Assembly (NCBI GenBank): GCA_934749845.1
Contig: CAKVHQ010000002.1
Coordinates: 1 to 64,000, forward strand
DNA from: an uncultured Clostridia bacterium
GTDB lineage: Bacteria > Bacillota > Clostridia > Christensenellales > UBA1242
DNA length: 64,000 nucleotides
Direction of reading: 5' to 3'
This document shows positions 26,341-33,722 of this stretch, one piece after another. The notes under the pieces were generated by a model, which ran no database searches, was not told the DNA's origin, and worked only from the letters and a program-made list of their open reading frames with translations. The position numbers and the translations under genes are program-made. The stretch's first letter is position 1. Each line of letters begins with the position of its first letter.

Positions 26341-27193
26341 CACTAAAAAAGTAGGCAAAGTGAACGTATCGCACCCCGATAAAATTTTGTTTTCAAAGTC
26401 TAAACTAACGAAACTCGATTTAATCATGTACTATAAAAAAGTTAGCAAATATATGTTAAAATTTTTGGATAAACGCTTGCTTACTGAACTACGATGTCAC
26501 GATAAAAGTAAAAAATTTTGTTTTTACAAAAAGCATCCAGAAAATGATGAACTTATTGAAATTTTTTATGTTTCAAAGCCAAAAATAAGCGAAAATGCCT
26601 ATTTTTTTGTGAAAAATCAAACACAATTAGTAAATCAAGTGCAACTTGGCACAATTGAATTTCACATTTGGGGAAGTAAAACCGACACTCTTAACAAACC
26701 CGATATAATGGTTTTTGACTTTGACCCAGACGAGAAATTATCTCTAGACAAATTAAGGCAAGAAGTTAAGCATTTAAAGCAAGTGTTGGACCAATTATCT
26801 TTAAAAAGTTTTTTAAAAACAAGTGGTGGAAAGGGCTATCATGTTTGCGTGCCATTTAGCCCATCTGTGTCGTGGCAAAAATTTAGTAGCTTTAGCAAAA
26901 AGGTTGCTACTTTAATGGAACAAAATTTTCCGTCTTCATGCACAACAACGATTAGCAAAAAAGACCGTAAAGGGAAAATTTTTATTGATTACTTAAGAAA
27001 TAAAAAAGGTGCAACATGTGTGTGTCCATATTCCGTTCGGGCAAGGGACGAAGCCACAATTTCATTCCCAATTTCGTGGGAGCAACTAGATAAAATTGCA
27101 CCAAGCCAAATAACCATAAACAATTTGACCGACGAGTTATTAAAGCAAGACGCTTGGAAAAATTTTTTTAAGGTTAAGCAAAAATTAGTTTAA
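26330..27193 (+). CDS. LigD-type polymerase/primase, separate polypeptide
   Basis: NHEJ polymerase domain of the archaeo-eukaryotic primase superfamily, filling gaps at DNA ends. The 287-residue protein has the metal-binding D130-x-D132 pair (MVFDFDPDE), LKTSGGKGYHVCVP with the conserved nucleotide-binding residues, and a third acidic strand (IFIDYLRN). It starts at TTG 26330 with an excellent AAAGGAGG site located inside ligD. In many bacteria this domain is fused to the ligase; here it is split but co-translated. Confidence 0.93.
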   Translation: MNTDTKKVGKVNVSHPDKILFSKSKLTKLDLIMYYKKVSKYMLKFLDKRLLTELRCHDKSKKFCFYKKHPENDELIEIFYVSKPKISENAYFFVKNQTQLVNQVQLGTIEFHIWGSKTDTLNKPDIMVFDFDPDEKLSLDKLRQEVKHLKQVLDQLSLKSFLKTSGGKGYHVCVPFSPSVSWQKFSSFSKKVATLMEQNFPSSCTTTISKKDRKGKIFIDYLRNKKGATCVCPYSVRARDEATISFPISWEQLDKIAPSQITINNLTDELLKQDAWKNFFKVKQKLV

Positions 27194-27274
27194 CTTAATA
27201 GTGAAGAAGTCTATAGGAATAAACTAATAAATCATTTTACAATAAAAACTATTTTTAAGTGAAAATCTATAAAT

Positions 27275-27316
27275 AAAGGTCATAACCACTATAAAAGTTG
27301 TTATGACCTTTTAAAA
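27275..27316. terminator. Bidirectional terminator between ligD polymerase and the radical SAM gene
   Basis: AAAGGTCATAAC (27275-27286) pairs perfectly with GTTATGACCTTT (27300-27311). It lies between two convergent genes. Confidence 0.75.
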
Positions 27317-27324
27317 TAATTAAA

Positions 27325-28596
27325 TTATTTTGAACCTTTTTCTAATTGTTCAACATACCATTTTAACACTTCGTCAAAAATTGGTTTAAATGCGAAACAC
27401 TGTGGCATTCTTCCAAAGTGAGAGGCTTTGCATCCTCCTTGACATATAGGTAAATACTTGCAAGTTTCACATTTTTCGTCGATATCAGGACTAGCCCAAT
27501 AATTATATGTTTTTTTATCAGTAATGCCATCCCAAATATTGCCTATCACTTGATGATATACTTCACAGCATTTTGTGATATCTCCATTAGGTAATATTGC
27601 AAAACTATTTATGTTCCATGTTTGGCACTGTCTAACTTTATAGTTTAACCTTGCAATTTTTCTTGCTGTGTTCATATTGTATTTAACGAGTAAATCCATA
27701 AGTTTTAAAAGGTCTAAATCTGCTTCTGTTTCAGAGCAGAATTGGTCCACAGCATTTTCATCAGTTGAACTCCAAACGGGGTAGACATAGTAACTAATAT
27801 TCTTATAATCTTTCATTTCTTCATGTAAGAAGTTAATCAATTCAACCAAACTAGAATAATTTTTGCGGTCGTAATTCATTCTAACAGCAACATGAACGCC
27901 TTCTTTAGATAAGTATTTAATTGACTCAATTACTCTATCAAAATTAAAAAGTTTACTGTTTTTATAATTTTTTACTTCATTATAAAAATCGCCAAAGCCA
28001 TCTAAAGTTATTTGAATGGAGTATATGTTCCAATCGTTTTTTATTTTTTTAGCAATTTCAGGTGTTATTAAACTTCCATTAGTTATCATAGTTCCATTAA
28101 AATTGCAATTTTTTTGCTTGCATTTAACTCTTATTTGTTCAACGATATAATCAATTACTTTTATGTTAAGCAAAGGCTCTCCGCCAAACCATTCAAACTC
28201 TAGGTGGTCGTTTTCTTCAAGCATACTATCAATAAACTTAACTACATCTTTTGCAGTTTCCATGGTCATAGTATTGCATGATATACCTTTTTCAAAACAA
28301 TAGTAGCATTGAGCGTTACATGCAGATGTTGGCCAGATTCTAAAATGCTTATCGTTCTTTTGCATTACACCTGCATTTCTATCTTTGAACATCTTTTGTT
28401 TTTCATCAAAATTTTCATCAATCAATATGCCTTTCTTTAACAAAATGTTTTGTTCATCAATAGATAAAGTATCATTATTATAGTTATTTAATGTTTTATC
28501 ATCAAAAATGCCAACAGCACCAGATAATCCATTATAAATAATTGTTTTATTTTCTTTGTATGGAACAAAAATATTATAGTTAGATTTTTTATACAT
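27325..28596 (-). CDS. Radical SAM/SPASM RiPP maturase
   Basis: Predicted to modify the small cysteine-rich peptide encoded just upstream. The 423-residue protein has an N-terminal ~85-residue domain of the type that binds precursor leaders. The radical SAM cluster motif is C93-x3-C97-x2-C100, followed by the GGEPLL motif. A C-terminal SPASM domain with CETCKYLPICQGGC should hold auxiliary iron-sulfur clusters. This architecture is shared by sactipeptide and ranthipeptide (thioether-forming) and Cys-rich-peptide maturases. It has a GAGGTG ribosome site and lies downstream of the precursor behind an attenuating terminator. Confidence 0.9.
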   Translation of the reverse strand: MYKKSNYNIFVPYKENKTIIYNGLSGAVGIFDDKTLNNYNNDTLSIDEQNILLKKGILIDENFDEKQKMFKDRNAGVMQKNDKHFRIWPTSACNAQCYYCFEKGISCNTMTMETAKDVVKFIDSMLEENDHLEFEWFGGEPLLNIKVIDYIVEQIRVKCKQKNCNFNGTMITNGSLITPEIAKKIKNDWNIYSIQITLDGFGDFYNEVKNYKNSKLFNFDRVIESIKYLSKEGVHVAVRMNYDRKNYSSLVELINFLHEEMKDYKNISYYVYPVWSSTDENAVDQFCSETEADLDLLKLMDLLVKYNMNTARKIARLNYKVRQCQTWNINSFAILPNGDITKCCEVYHQVIGNIWDGITDKKTYNYWASPDIDEKCETCKYLPICQGGCKASHFGRMPQCFAFKPIFDEVLKWYVEQLEKGSK

Positions 28597-28614
28597 AGTA
28601 CACCTCTTTATTAG

Positions 28615-28644
28615 AAAAAACCCTCAAAAGATAACTTTTGAGGG
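28615..28644 (-). terminator. Attenuating terminator between precursor and maturase
   Basis: On the minus strand CCCTCAAAAG-ttat-CTTTTGAGGG is followed by a T-run. It sits between the peptide stop and the maturase start, an arrangement that typically yields more precursor than enzyme transcript. Confidence 0.85.
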
Positions 28645-28654
28645 GGAAGTATTT

Positions 28655-28753
28655 TTAGTTGTCACATGAATAACAAGTGGTAGAAAACGAACAATGGTCA
28701 TCACATTGACATGTCATATAACATACTTCATCAACATTTTCAAAAAATACCAT
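28655..28753 (-). CDS. Cys-rich RiPP precursor peptide (32 residues)
   Basis: A very short gene with strong support. It has an AAGGAG site 8-9 nt before the ATG, a consensus promoter upstream, and a terminator then the maturase downstream. The product begins MVFFENVDEV and then carries six cysteines (C11, C15, C17, C21, C27, C30) mixed with acidic, Ser and Thr residues, ending SCDN. Residues 1-10 would be an unusually short leader. The spacing is C-x3-C-x-C-x3-C-x5-C-x2-C. The modification is inferred from the neighbouring radical SAM/SPASM enzyme. No dedicated protease or transporter is adjacent. Confidence 0.82.
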   Translation of the reverse strand: MVFFENVDEVCYMTCQCDDHCSFSTTCYSCDN

Positions 28754-28780
28754 AAAAATATCTCCTTTTTATTTTTTGTT

Positions 28781-28809
28781 ATTATAACAAAGAATTATTA
28801 TCTTTGCAA
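28781..28809 (-). promoter_or_regulatory. Promoter of the RiPP operon
   Basis: On the minus strand TTGCAA (28804-28809), 17 bp, TATAAT (28781-28786). Confidence 0.8.
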
Positions 28810-28966
28810 ATATTTTTTTAAAAATAATTTATATTTTTGTTTAATTATTTTTAATAAAATCCTTGCATTTTAATATCTATTATTTTTTTAATTAAATTGT
28901 TCCTTAATTTTTGATGTGGTTATTTCATAATTGCTAGCAAAAGCGTTAGTTAATTTTATGTTTTTG

Positions 28967-29548
28967 CTATTTAATATATACCTTTTCATTTAGCAAAATG
29001 TCAAAGTAGTGAAGAAGTTCTTCTTTCGAGCAAGGATTTGGCGATTGTATCCAACTCATTCCCAAACTTGTAATTCCGCCTGTGATAAAATCGACCAAAA
29101 CATTTGTTGGCAAAGAGTATTTTTCTTTGTATTCGTTTTTGCTTGCCAAATATCCAATACTTCGCTTTGTGGTGGTCATTATTAAACTTGAAATTTTATC
29201 TTTACTATTTTGGTTAATTATAAGCAACAACTTTTTTTTATGTTCTTCAATAAAGTCGATAACTTTTGCAATTAAGGACATATACATTTCTTTCGCGCAA
29301 GAGTATTTTTCCTTGTCGATTGTTGCGTTAAAAAGTTCTTCCTTAACTTCGTCTATTGCGTATTCAAGCAAATGCTCTTTGTCGTCAAAGTGATTGTAAA
29401 ATGTGGCTCTATGAACCATAGCGTTATTGCAAATATCAATAACGCTAATTTTTTCATATGGCATTTTTTCAAGCAACTCGAAAAACGATTTGCATAACAA
29501 TGCTCTTGTTCTAACAACTCTTAAATCTTCCTTATAATCTAATTCCAT
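28967..29548 (-). CDS. TetR-family transcriptional regulator
   Basis: A 193-residue regulator with an N-terminal TetR HTH (about residues 10-57: TRALLCKSFFELLEKMPYEK, then DICNNAMVHRATFYNHF) and a helical ligand-binding C-terminus. The ATG at 29548 follows AAGGAG; in-frame codons upstream lack a ribosome site. It is divergent from a two-ATPase ABC exporter. Paired boxes in the shared intergenic region overlap the exporter's transcription start, so it probably represses the exporter and responds to its substrate. Confidence 0.9.
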   Translation of the reverse strand: MELDYKEDLRVVRTRALLCKSFFELLEKMPYEKISVIDICNNAMVHRATFYNHFDDKEHLLEYAIDEVKEELFNATIDKEKYSCAKEMYMSLIAKVIDFIEEHKKKLLLIINQNSKDKISSLIMTTTKRSIGYLASKNEYKEKYSLPTNVLVDFITGGITSLGMSWIQSPNPCSKEELLHYFDILLNEKVYIK

Positions 29549-29624
29549 ATAGCACTCCTTTTTTAGACGATTTACTAAAATTGTCAAATAATAAACACAT
29601 AAATTAAACTGTAAATTATTTATG

Positions 29625-29653
29625 TTGAATTTATCAAAAGTTTATCATATAAT
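29625..29653 (+). promoter_or_regulatory. Promoter of the ABC exporter operon
   Basis: TTGAAT (29625-29630), 17 bp, TATAAT (29648-29653). Confidence 0.8.
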
Positions 29654-29655
29654 AA

Positions 29656-29687
29656 TACACATGTCAATAAAATATACACATGTCGAT
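29656..29687 (+). promoter_or_regulatory. Probable TetR operator
   Basis: Two copies of ATACACATGTC(A/G)AT, each centred on the palindrome ACATGT (29659-29664 and 29678-29683), 19 bp apart. They cover the predicted transcription start of the exporter operon. Confidence 0.6.
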
Positions 29688-29705
29688 TAAAATAAGGAGG
29701 TGCTT

Positions 29706-30626
29706 ATGGCAAAAATTGAAGTTGAACATTTCACAAAAGATTATGGGCATGGGCGTGGAGTTTTTGATATATCTTTTAAGATAAATGAAGGCGAAGTTTA
29801 TGGCTTTTTAGGGCCAAATGGAGCAGGAAAGTCCACAACAATTAGGCACTTAATGGGGTTTAGCAAACCAGATAGTGGCAAAACCAAAATTCTTGGTATG
29901 GATAGTTTTGATAACTACTATAAATTTATGGATAAAGTTGGGTATCTTCCTGGGGAAATAGCCTTGCCTGATGGCTTGAACGGATATGAATTTTTGGATA
30001 TGATGGAAAAGTTAAAAAAAGTTAAAGATGACAAATGGGTTAAATATCTTCTAGACCTTTTTGAACTTGACCCTAGTGGCGACACCAAGCGAATGAGTTT
30101 AGGAATTAAGCGTAAATTAGCGGTTGTTACCGCATTTATGAACGACCCTGATATTCTAATTTTGGACGAACCAACCAGTGGATTAGACCTTGCAATGCAA
30201 CAAACATTCATAGAGTTTATTAAAAAGGAAAAGGAAAGAGGCAAAACGATTTTGCTTTCTAGTCACATTTTTAGCGAAGTTGACGCTACTTGTGACCGAA
30301 TTGCAATAATTAAAGATGGAAAAATCGTAAACGAGTTTATTGCTAACGACTTAAAGCATAACAAGAATAAAAACTATCTTGTTGAATTTGCAAGCAGTCA
30401 AATTGCAGAAAAATTTAGTAAAGACAATATGTCTAGTGAAAGTTTTAAAATTGTGGAAGTTCATGATAAAAACATTTTAGTGAATATAGATGATAAAAAC
30501 ATCAATAAATTGATAAAAGTGCTTGCAAACTACGACATAAAAGGCTTTAGTCATATTAAAGAGACACTTGAAGATTACTTTATGAAATATTATAAAGAAG
30601 ACAAGGATTTTGGAGGTGCACTTTAA
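29706..30626 (+). CDS. ABC transporter ATPase (first of pair)
   Basis: A 306-residue ATPase of the BcrA/multidrug type. Walker A is GPNGAGKST (36-44). The signature motif reads MSLGIKRKLAV, so canonical LSGGQ is replaced by SLGIK. Walker B is ILILDEPTSGLD and the H-loop lies in LLSSHIF. ATG 29706 follows AAGGAGG. The next gene starts on its last base (TAATG), so translation is coupled. It probably forms a heterodimer with the second ATPase to power the large permease. Confidence 0.92.
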   Translation: MAKIEVEHFTKDYGHGRGVFDISFKINEGEVYGFLGPNGAGKSTTIRHLMGFSKPDSGKTKILGMDSFDNYYKFMDKVGYLPGEIALPDGLNGYEFLDMMEKLKKVKDDKWVKYLLDLFELDPSGDTKRMSLGIKRKLAVVTAFMNDPDILILDEPTSGLDLAMQQTFIEFIKKEKERGKTILLSSHIFSEVDATCDRIAIIKDGKIVNEFIANDLKHNKNKNYLVEFASSQIAEKFSKDNMSSESFKIVEVHDKNILVNIDDKNINKLIKVLANYDIKGFSHIKETLEDYFMKYYKEDKDFGGAL

Positions 30627-31537
30627 TGGAAAAAGTTATTGAAATAAAAGACTTAACAAAAGATTATGGAAATGGTCGTGGTGTGTTTGACATTAACTTT
30701 GATATTTATAAAGGCGAAATGTTAGGCTTTGTTGGTTCAAATGGCGCTGGCAAAACAACCACAATACGCAATATTATGGGGTTTTTAAAGCCAAACAAAG
30801 GCAAAATTACTATCTACGGCATGGATTCGTGGAAAGATAGCGAAAAAACCAAGAAATTTATTGGATATGTTCCGGGTGAAATTGCTTTTCCTGACCTTCC
30901 AACAGGTATTGATTTTATAAAATCACAAGCAGAATTTCTTGGACTAAAAGATATGTCTTATGCTAACTATTTAATTGAAAAATTGCAATTAGACCCAAGT
31001 GCTAACTTGAAAAGAATGAGCAAGGGCATGAAACAAAAAACAGCCATAGTCGTGGCACTAATGGCTAATCCAGACATTATCATCCTAGACGAGCCAACAA
31101 CTGGTCTAGACCCACTTATGAGGCTTGCATTCTTGCAAATTATTAAAGATGAAAAAGACAAAGGAAAAACCATACTTATAAGTTCTCATTTGTACGAAGA
31201 ACTTGAAAAAGATTGCGATAGAGTTGCCTTAATTAACAATGGAAAAATTGTTGATATTGCTGTTATGGAGCAAATTCGCAACCGACCTATTGCAGAGTAT
31301 AAAATCGAATTTAATAATAAGGATGATTATGAAAAATTTAAAAAAATCGGCTTTGATATTATAAGAGACCAAGAAAAATACAATCAAGTTACAATTTCTG
31401 TTGAAAAAACAAAAATCAATCAGCTGTTTAAACAATTAACAATGTTTGATGTTAAATTTATCAACGAAATTAAGTATAACCTAGAAAAACAATTTAACAG
31501 CATAATTAAAACAAAAAAGGAGAATAAAAATGATTAG
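30626..31537 (+). CDS. ABC transporter ATPase (second of pair)
   Basis: A 303-residue ATPase clearly related to the preceding one along its whole length; both begin with KDYG(H/N)GRGVFDI. Walker A is GSNGAGKTT, the signature is MSKGMKQKTAI, and Walker B is IIILDEPTTGLD. It arose by tandem duplication. It overlaps both neighbours (1 bp with the first ATPase, 8 bp with the permease), consistent with a fixed-stoichiometry complex. Confidence 0.92.
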   Translation: MEKVIEIKDLTKDYGNGRGVFDINFDIYKGEMLGFVGSNGAGKTTTIRNIMGFLKPNKGKITIYGMDSWKDSEKTKKFIGYVPGEIAFPDLPTGIDFIKSQAEFLGLKDMSYANYLIEKLQLDPSANLKRMSKGMKQKTAIVVALMANPDIIILDEPTTGLDPLMRLAFLQIIKDEKDKGKTILISSHLYEELEKDCDRVALINNGKIVDIAVMEQIRNRPIAEYKIEFNNKDDYEKFKKIGFDIIRDQEKYNQVTISVEKTKINQLFKQLTMFDVKFINEIKYNLEKQFNSIIKTKKENKND

Positions 31538-33107
31538 CAAACCACTTTTTAAACAATCGTGCAAAGCAAACGCAGGTGTTTGGACTTTTGTTACGGCAAT
31601 CACTTGTTTTATGCTCGCGATTATTATTTTAGTTTTAGGAAATTTAAATGTGAACGAAATTCGTTCATCTATGACGGATATGTTTGTTAGTGACGCTATT
31701 GAGTCATCAATCAAAGAACAATCTATGTCTTACTACGACTTGGCAAGTAAAGCCCTTATGTCTTATGACAAAAATTATCAGGACTTAAAAACATTACTTC
31801 AAGTTCAGTTGGACGACGGAACAAAAGCAACTTTAACCACAACTTACGACAACTTAATTGCAAGTGGCAAAACCGACCAAGAAGCAAGACAAATTTTAAC
31901 AGCAGGGAAAACCGAGCAGGAAGCACATGCAATTAACACCTTGATTAACTACTACTTGGTTGAAGGTGCAGACTATACTGACGCAAAAATTTCAAGTTAT
32001 GTTTTAAATCAAATTGCAGACAACATTTACGAACAAATTTTGCAGGCAAACGATGAAGAAACAGCAAACAACGCAAAGCAATTTATTCAATCAGCAATAA
32101 ACAGTTATGTGTCGTCAGGTTCAACAGATATTGAGGAATTTACTTCAAACTACATACCAACCGTTTTAAAAGGCGTTTTTTATGCTCAAAGTTTCACTTA
32201 CGATGAAGAAGTTTTATACATCAAAGACTATTTTAGTGAAGAGGAAATTTACACAAATTCATATAACGCAATCGTAACTTTAAGAGCACAACAATCAATC
32301 AAGAAAAATCAAATAATTGCTAGTCACCCAGAATACACGCAGGAGCAAATTCAAGCCGAACTTGACGCATACACAGCAACTCAAATTGTAGATATGTCAA
32401 AAAATCTTGTTCAAAAATTGCCTGAAAAAGTTATGAGTGCATTAACAGAAATTCGTAGCCTAGATGTCTATGGTTTAGTTATTGGTTCAATTTTCTTTAG
32501 AATTGCTGGCTTGCTTCTTCCAATGATTTTCGTTATCATGACAGCAAACAACCTTATTGCAGGTCAAGTAGATTCTGGTTCAATGGCATATGTACTATCA
32601 ACACCAACAAAAAGAAGAACAGTAACTTGCACACAAATGTTGTATTTAATCACTTCATTACTTGTTATGTTTGCATGCACAACCTTAACAAGCGTGGTTT
32701 GCCTAGCAATAGTAAATTCTGCTGAAATTACAGTTTCGTATGGTCAAATTTTGCTATTGAACTTGGGTGCATTTATCACAATGTTTGCTATTAGCGGAAT
32801 ATGTTTCTTGGCATCAAGTTGGTTTAACAGAAGCAAAATGTCCATGTCTTGCGGTGGGGGACTTACAATGTTCTTCCTTGTTGCAACAATTTTAGGACTA
32901 TTTGGTTCAAGCGTAATTCCAAGCGCAATTAGAATTGACGCAATGAAATACTTTAACTATGTTTCAATCATCACACTTTTCGACGCAACATCAATTTTAA
33001 GCGGAACATTAACTTATTTATGGAAGTTTGCCATTTTGATTGCTGTTGGCGTTGCAACATACATTATTGGAATTGCCAAATTTGACAAAAAAGATTTACC
33101 ACTATAA
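31530..33107 (+). CDS. ABC-2 type permease with large extracytoplasmic domain
   Basis: A 525-residue membrane protein. One N-terminal helix (about 24-45) is followed by a ~270-residue extracytoplasmic region rich in short repeats (SGKTDQEARQ and AGKTEQEAHA). About six C-terminal helices (315-515) contain the ABC-2 segment. It probably exports a lipid, peptide or drug with the two ATPases upstream under TetR control. The nearby RiPP locus makes peptide export a possibility, but nothing in the sequence links them directly. Confidence 0.85.
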   Translation: MISKPLFKQSCKANAGVWTFVTAITCFMLAIIILVLGNLNVNEIRSSMTDMFVSDAIESSIKEQSMSYYDLASKALMSYDKNYQDLKTLLQVQLDDGTKATLTTTYDNLIASGKTDQEARQILTAGKTEQEAHAINTLINYYLVEGADYTDAKISSYVLNQIADNIYEQILQANDEETANNAKQFIQSAINSYVSSGSTDIEEFTSNYIPTVLKGVFYAQSFTYDEEVLYIKDYFSEEEIYTNSYNAIVTLRAQQSIKKNQIIASHPEYTQEQIQAELDAYTATQIVDMSKNLVQKLPEKVMSALTEIRSLDVYGLVIGSIFFRIAGLLLPMIFVIMTANNLIAGQVDSGSMAYVLSTPTKRRTVTCTQMLYLITSLLVMFACTTLTSVVCLAIVNSAEITVSYGQILLLNLGAFITMFAISGICFLASSWFNRSKMSMSCGGGLTMFFLVATILGLFGSSVIPSAIRIDAMKYFNYVSIITLFDATSILSGTLTYLWKFAILIAVGVATYIIGIAKFDKKDLPL

Positions 33108-33126
33108 AAATTTAATCATTTATATT

Positions 33127-33154
33127 TTGATAAATCCATAAAATTTATTATAAT
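33127..33154 (+). promoter_or_regulatory. Promoter, predicted leaderless
   Basis: TTGATA (33127-33132), 16 bp, TATAAT (33149-33154). The ATG at 33161 follows after exactly 6 nt and has no Shine-Dalgarno sequence. Confidence 0.7.
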
Positions 33155-33160
33155 TAAAAT

Positions 33161-33691
33161 ATGAATAAAGAAATTAACAAAAAAATCACATTAAATTTAA
33201 TTTTTGGAACGCTATTTTCAATCGGCTTTCCAGTGGGCATTTTGCTTATTGTTTTCCATACTAAAGTTAGTGGTATTGGTTCAACTTTATTATTAGTTTT
33301 AGGAATAATTTTGGTTGCTGTAGGATTTTATGGCGCACCTATGATTTGGATAAAATACGGGGAAAATAGGGCAAATAAGCGTATTTGTCAGCAAATAACA
33401 CTTGATAATAACCAAGAAATTGAATATCTTGCTCAAATTAACAATGTTTCAAGCGAAAATATGCTTAAGAAAATTCAAGAACTAATCACACAAAGATTGT
33501 TAACTGGTTATGAGATTGTTGATAATAAATATGTTGTTCCAAAAGGTAAAAACACCATTTCAAAAGACGAAGCTTTGGAATTAAGTGGAAAACTAGAAAC
33601 AGTAACTTGCAAAGGTTGTGGTGCCGAAATTGAGATTGTAGGTGGCAAAAAAACTTATTGCAAATATTGTGGCAAACTGGTTAATAAATAA
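33161..33691 (+). CDS. Membrane protein with C-terminal zinc ribbon
   Basis: A 176-residue protein of unknown function. Two membrane helices (about 9-32 and 38-60) precede a helical, winged-helix-like region (ENMLKKIQELITQRLLTGYE, about 95-125). A C-terminal zinc ribbon has C150, C153, C167 and C170. The middle part resembles the helix-turn module seen with membrane zinc-ribbon proteins in Firmicutes. It is monocistronic with its own leaderless-type promoter. Confidence 0.8.
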   Translation: MNKEINKKITLNLIFGTLFSIGFPVGILLIVFHTKVSGIGSTLLLVLGIILVAVGFYGAPMIWIKYGENRANKRICQQITLDNNQEIEYLAQINNVSSENMLKKIQELITQRLLTGYEIVDNKYVVPKGKNTISKDEALELSGKLETVTCKGCGAEIEIVGGKKTYCKYCGKLVNK

Positions 33692-33692
33692 T

Positions 33693-33722
33693 AAAAAAGA
33701 TAGCAAATGCTATCTTTTTTTT
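33693..33722. terminator. Shared terminator of convergent genes
   Basis: AAAAAAGATAGCA-aa-TGCTATCTTTTTT, active on either strand. The stop codon of the M60 gene (33710-33712) lies inside it. Confidence 0.85.
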
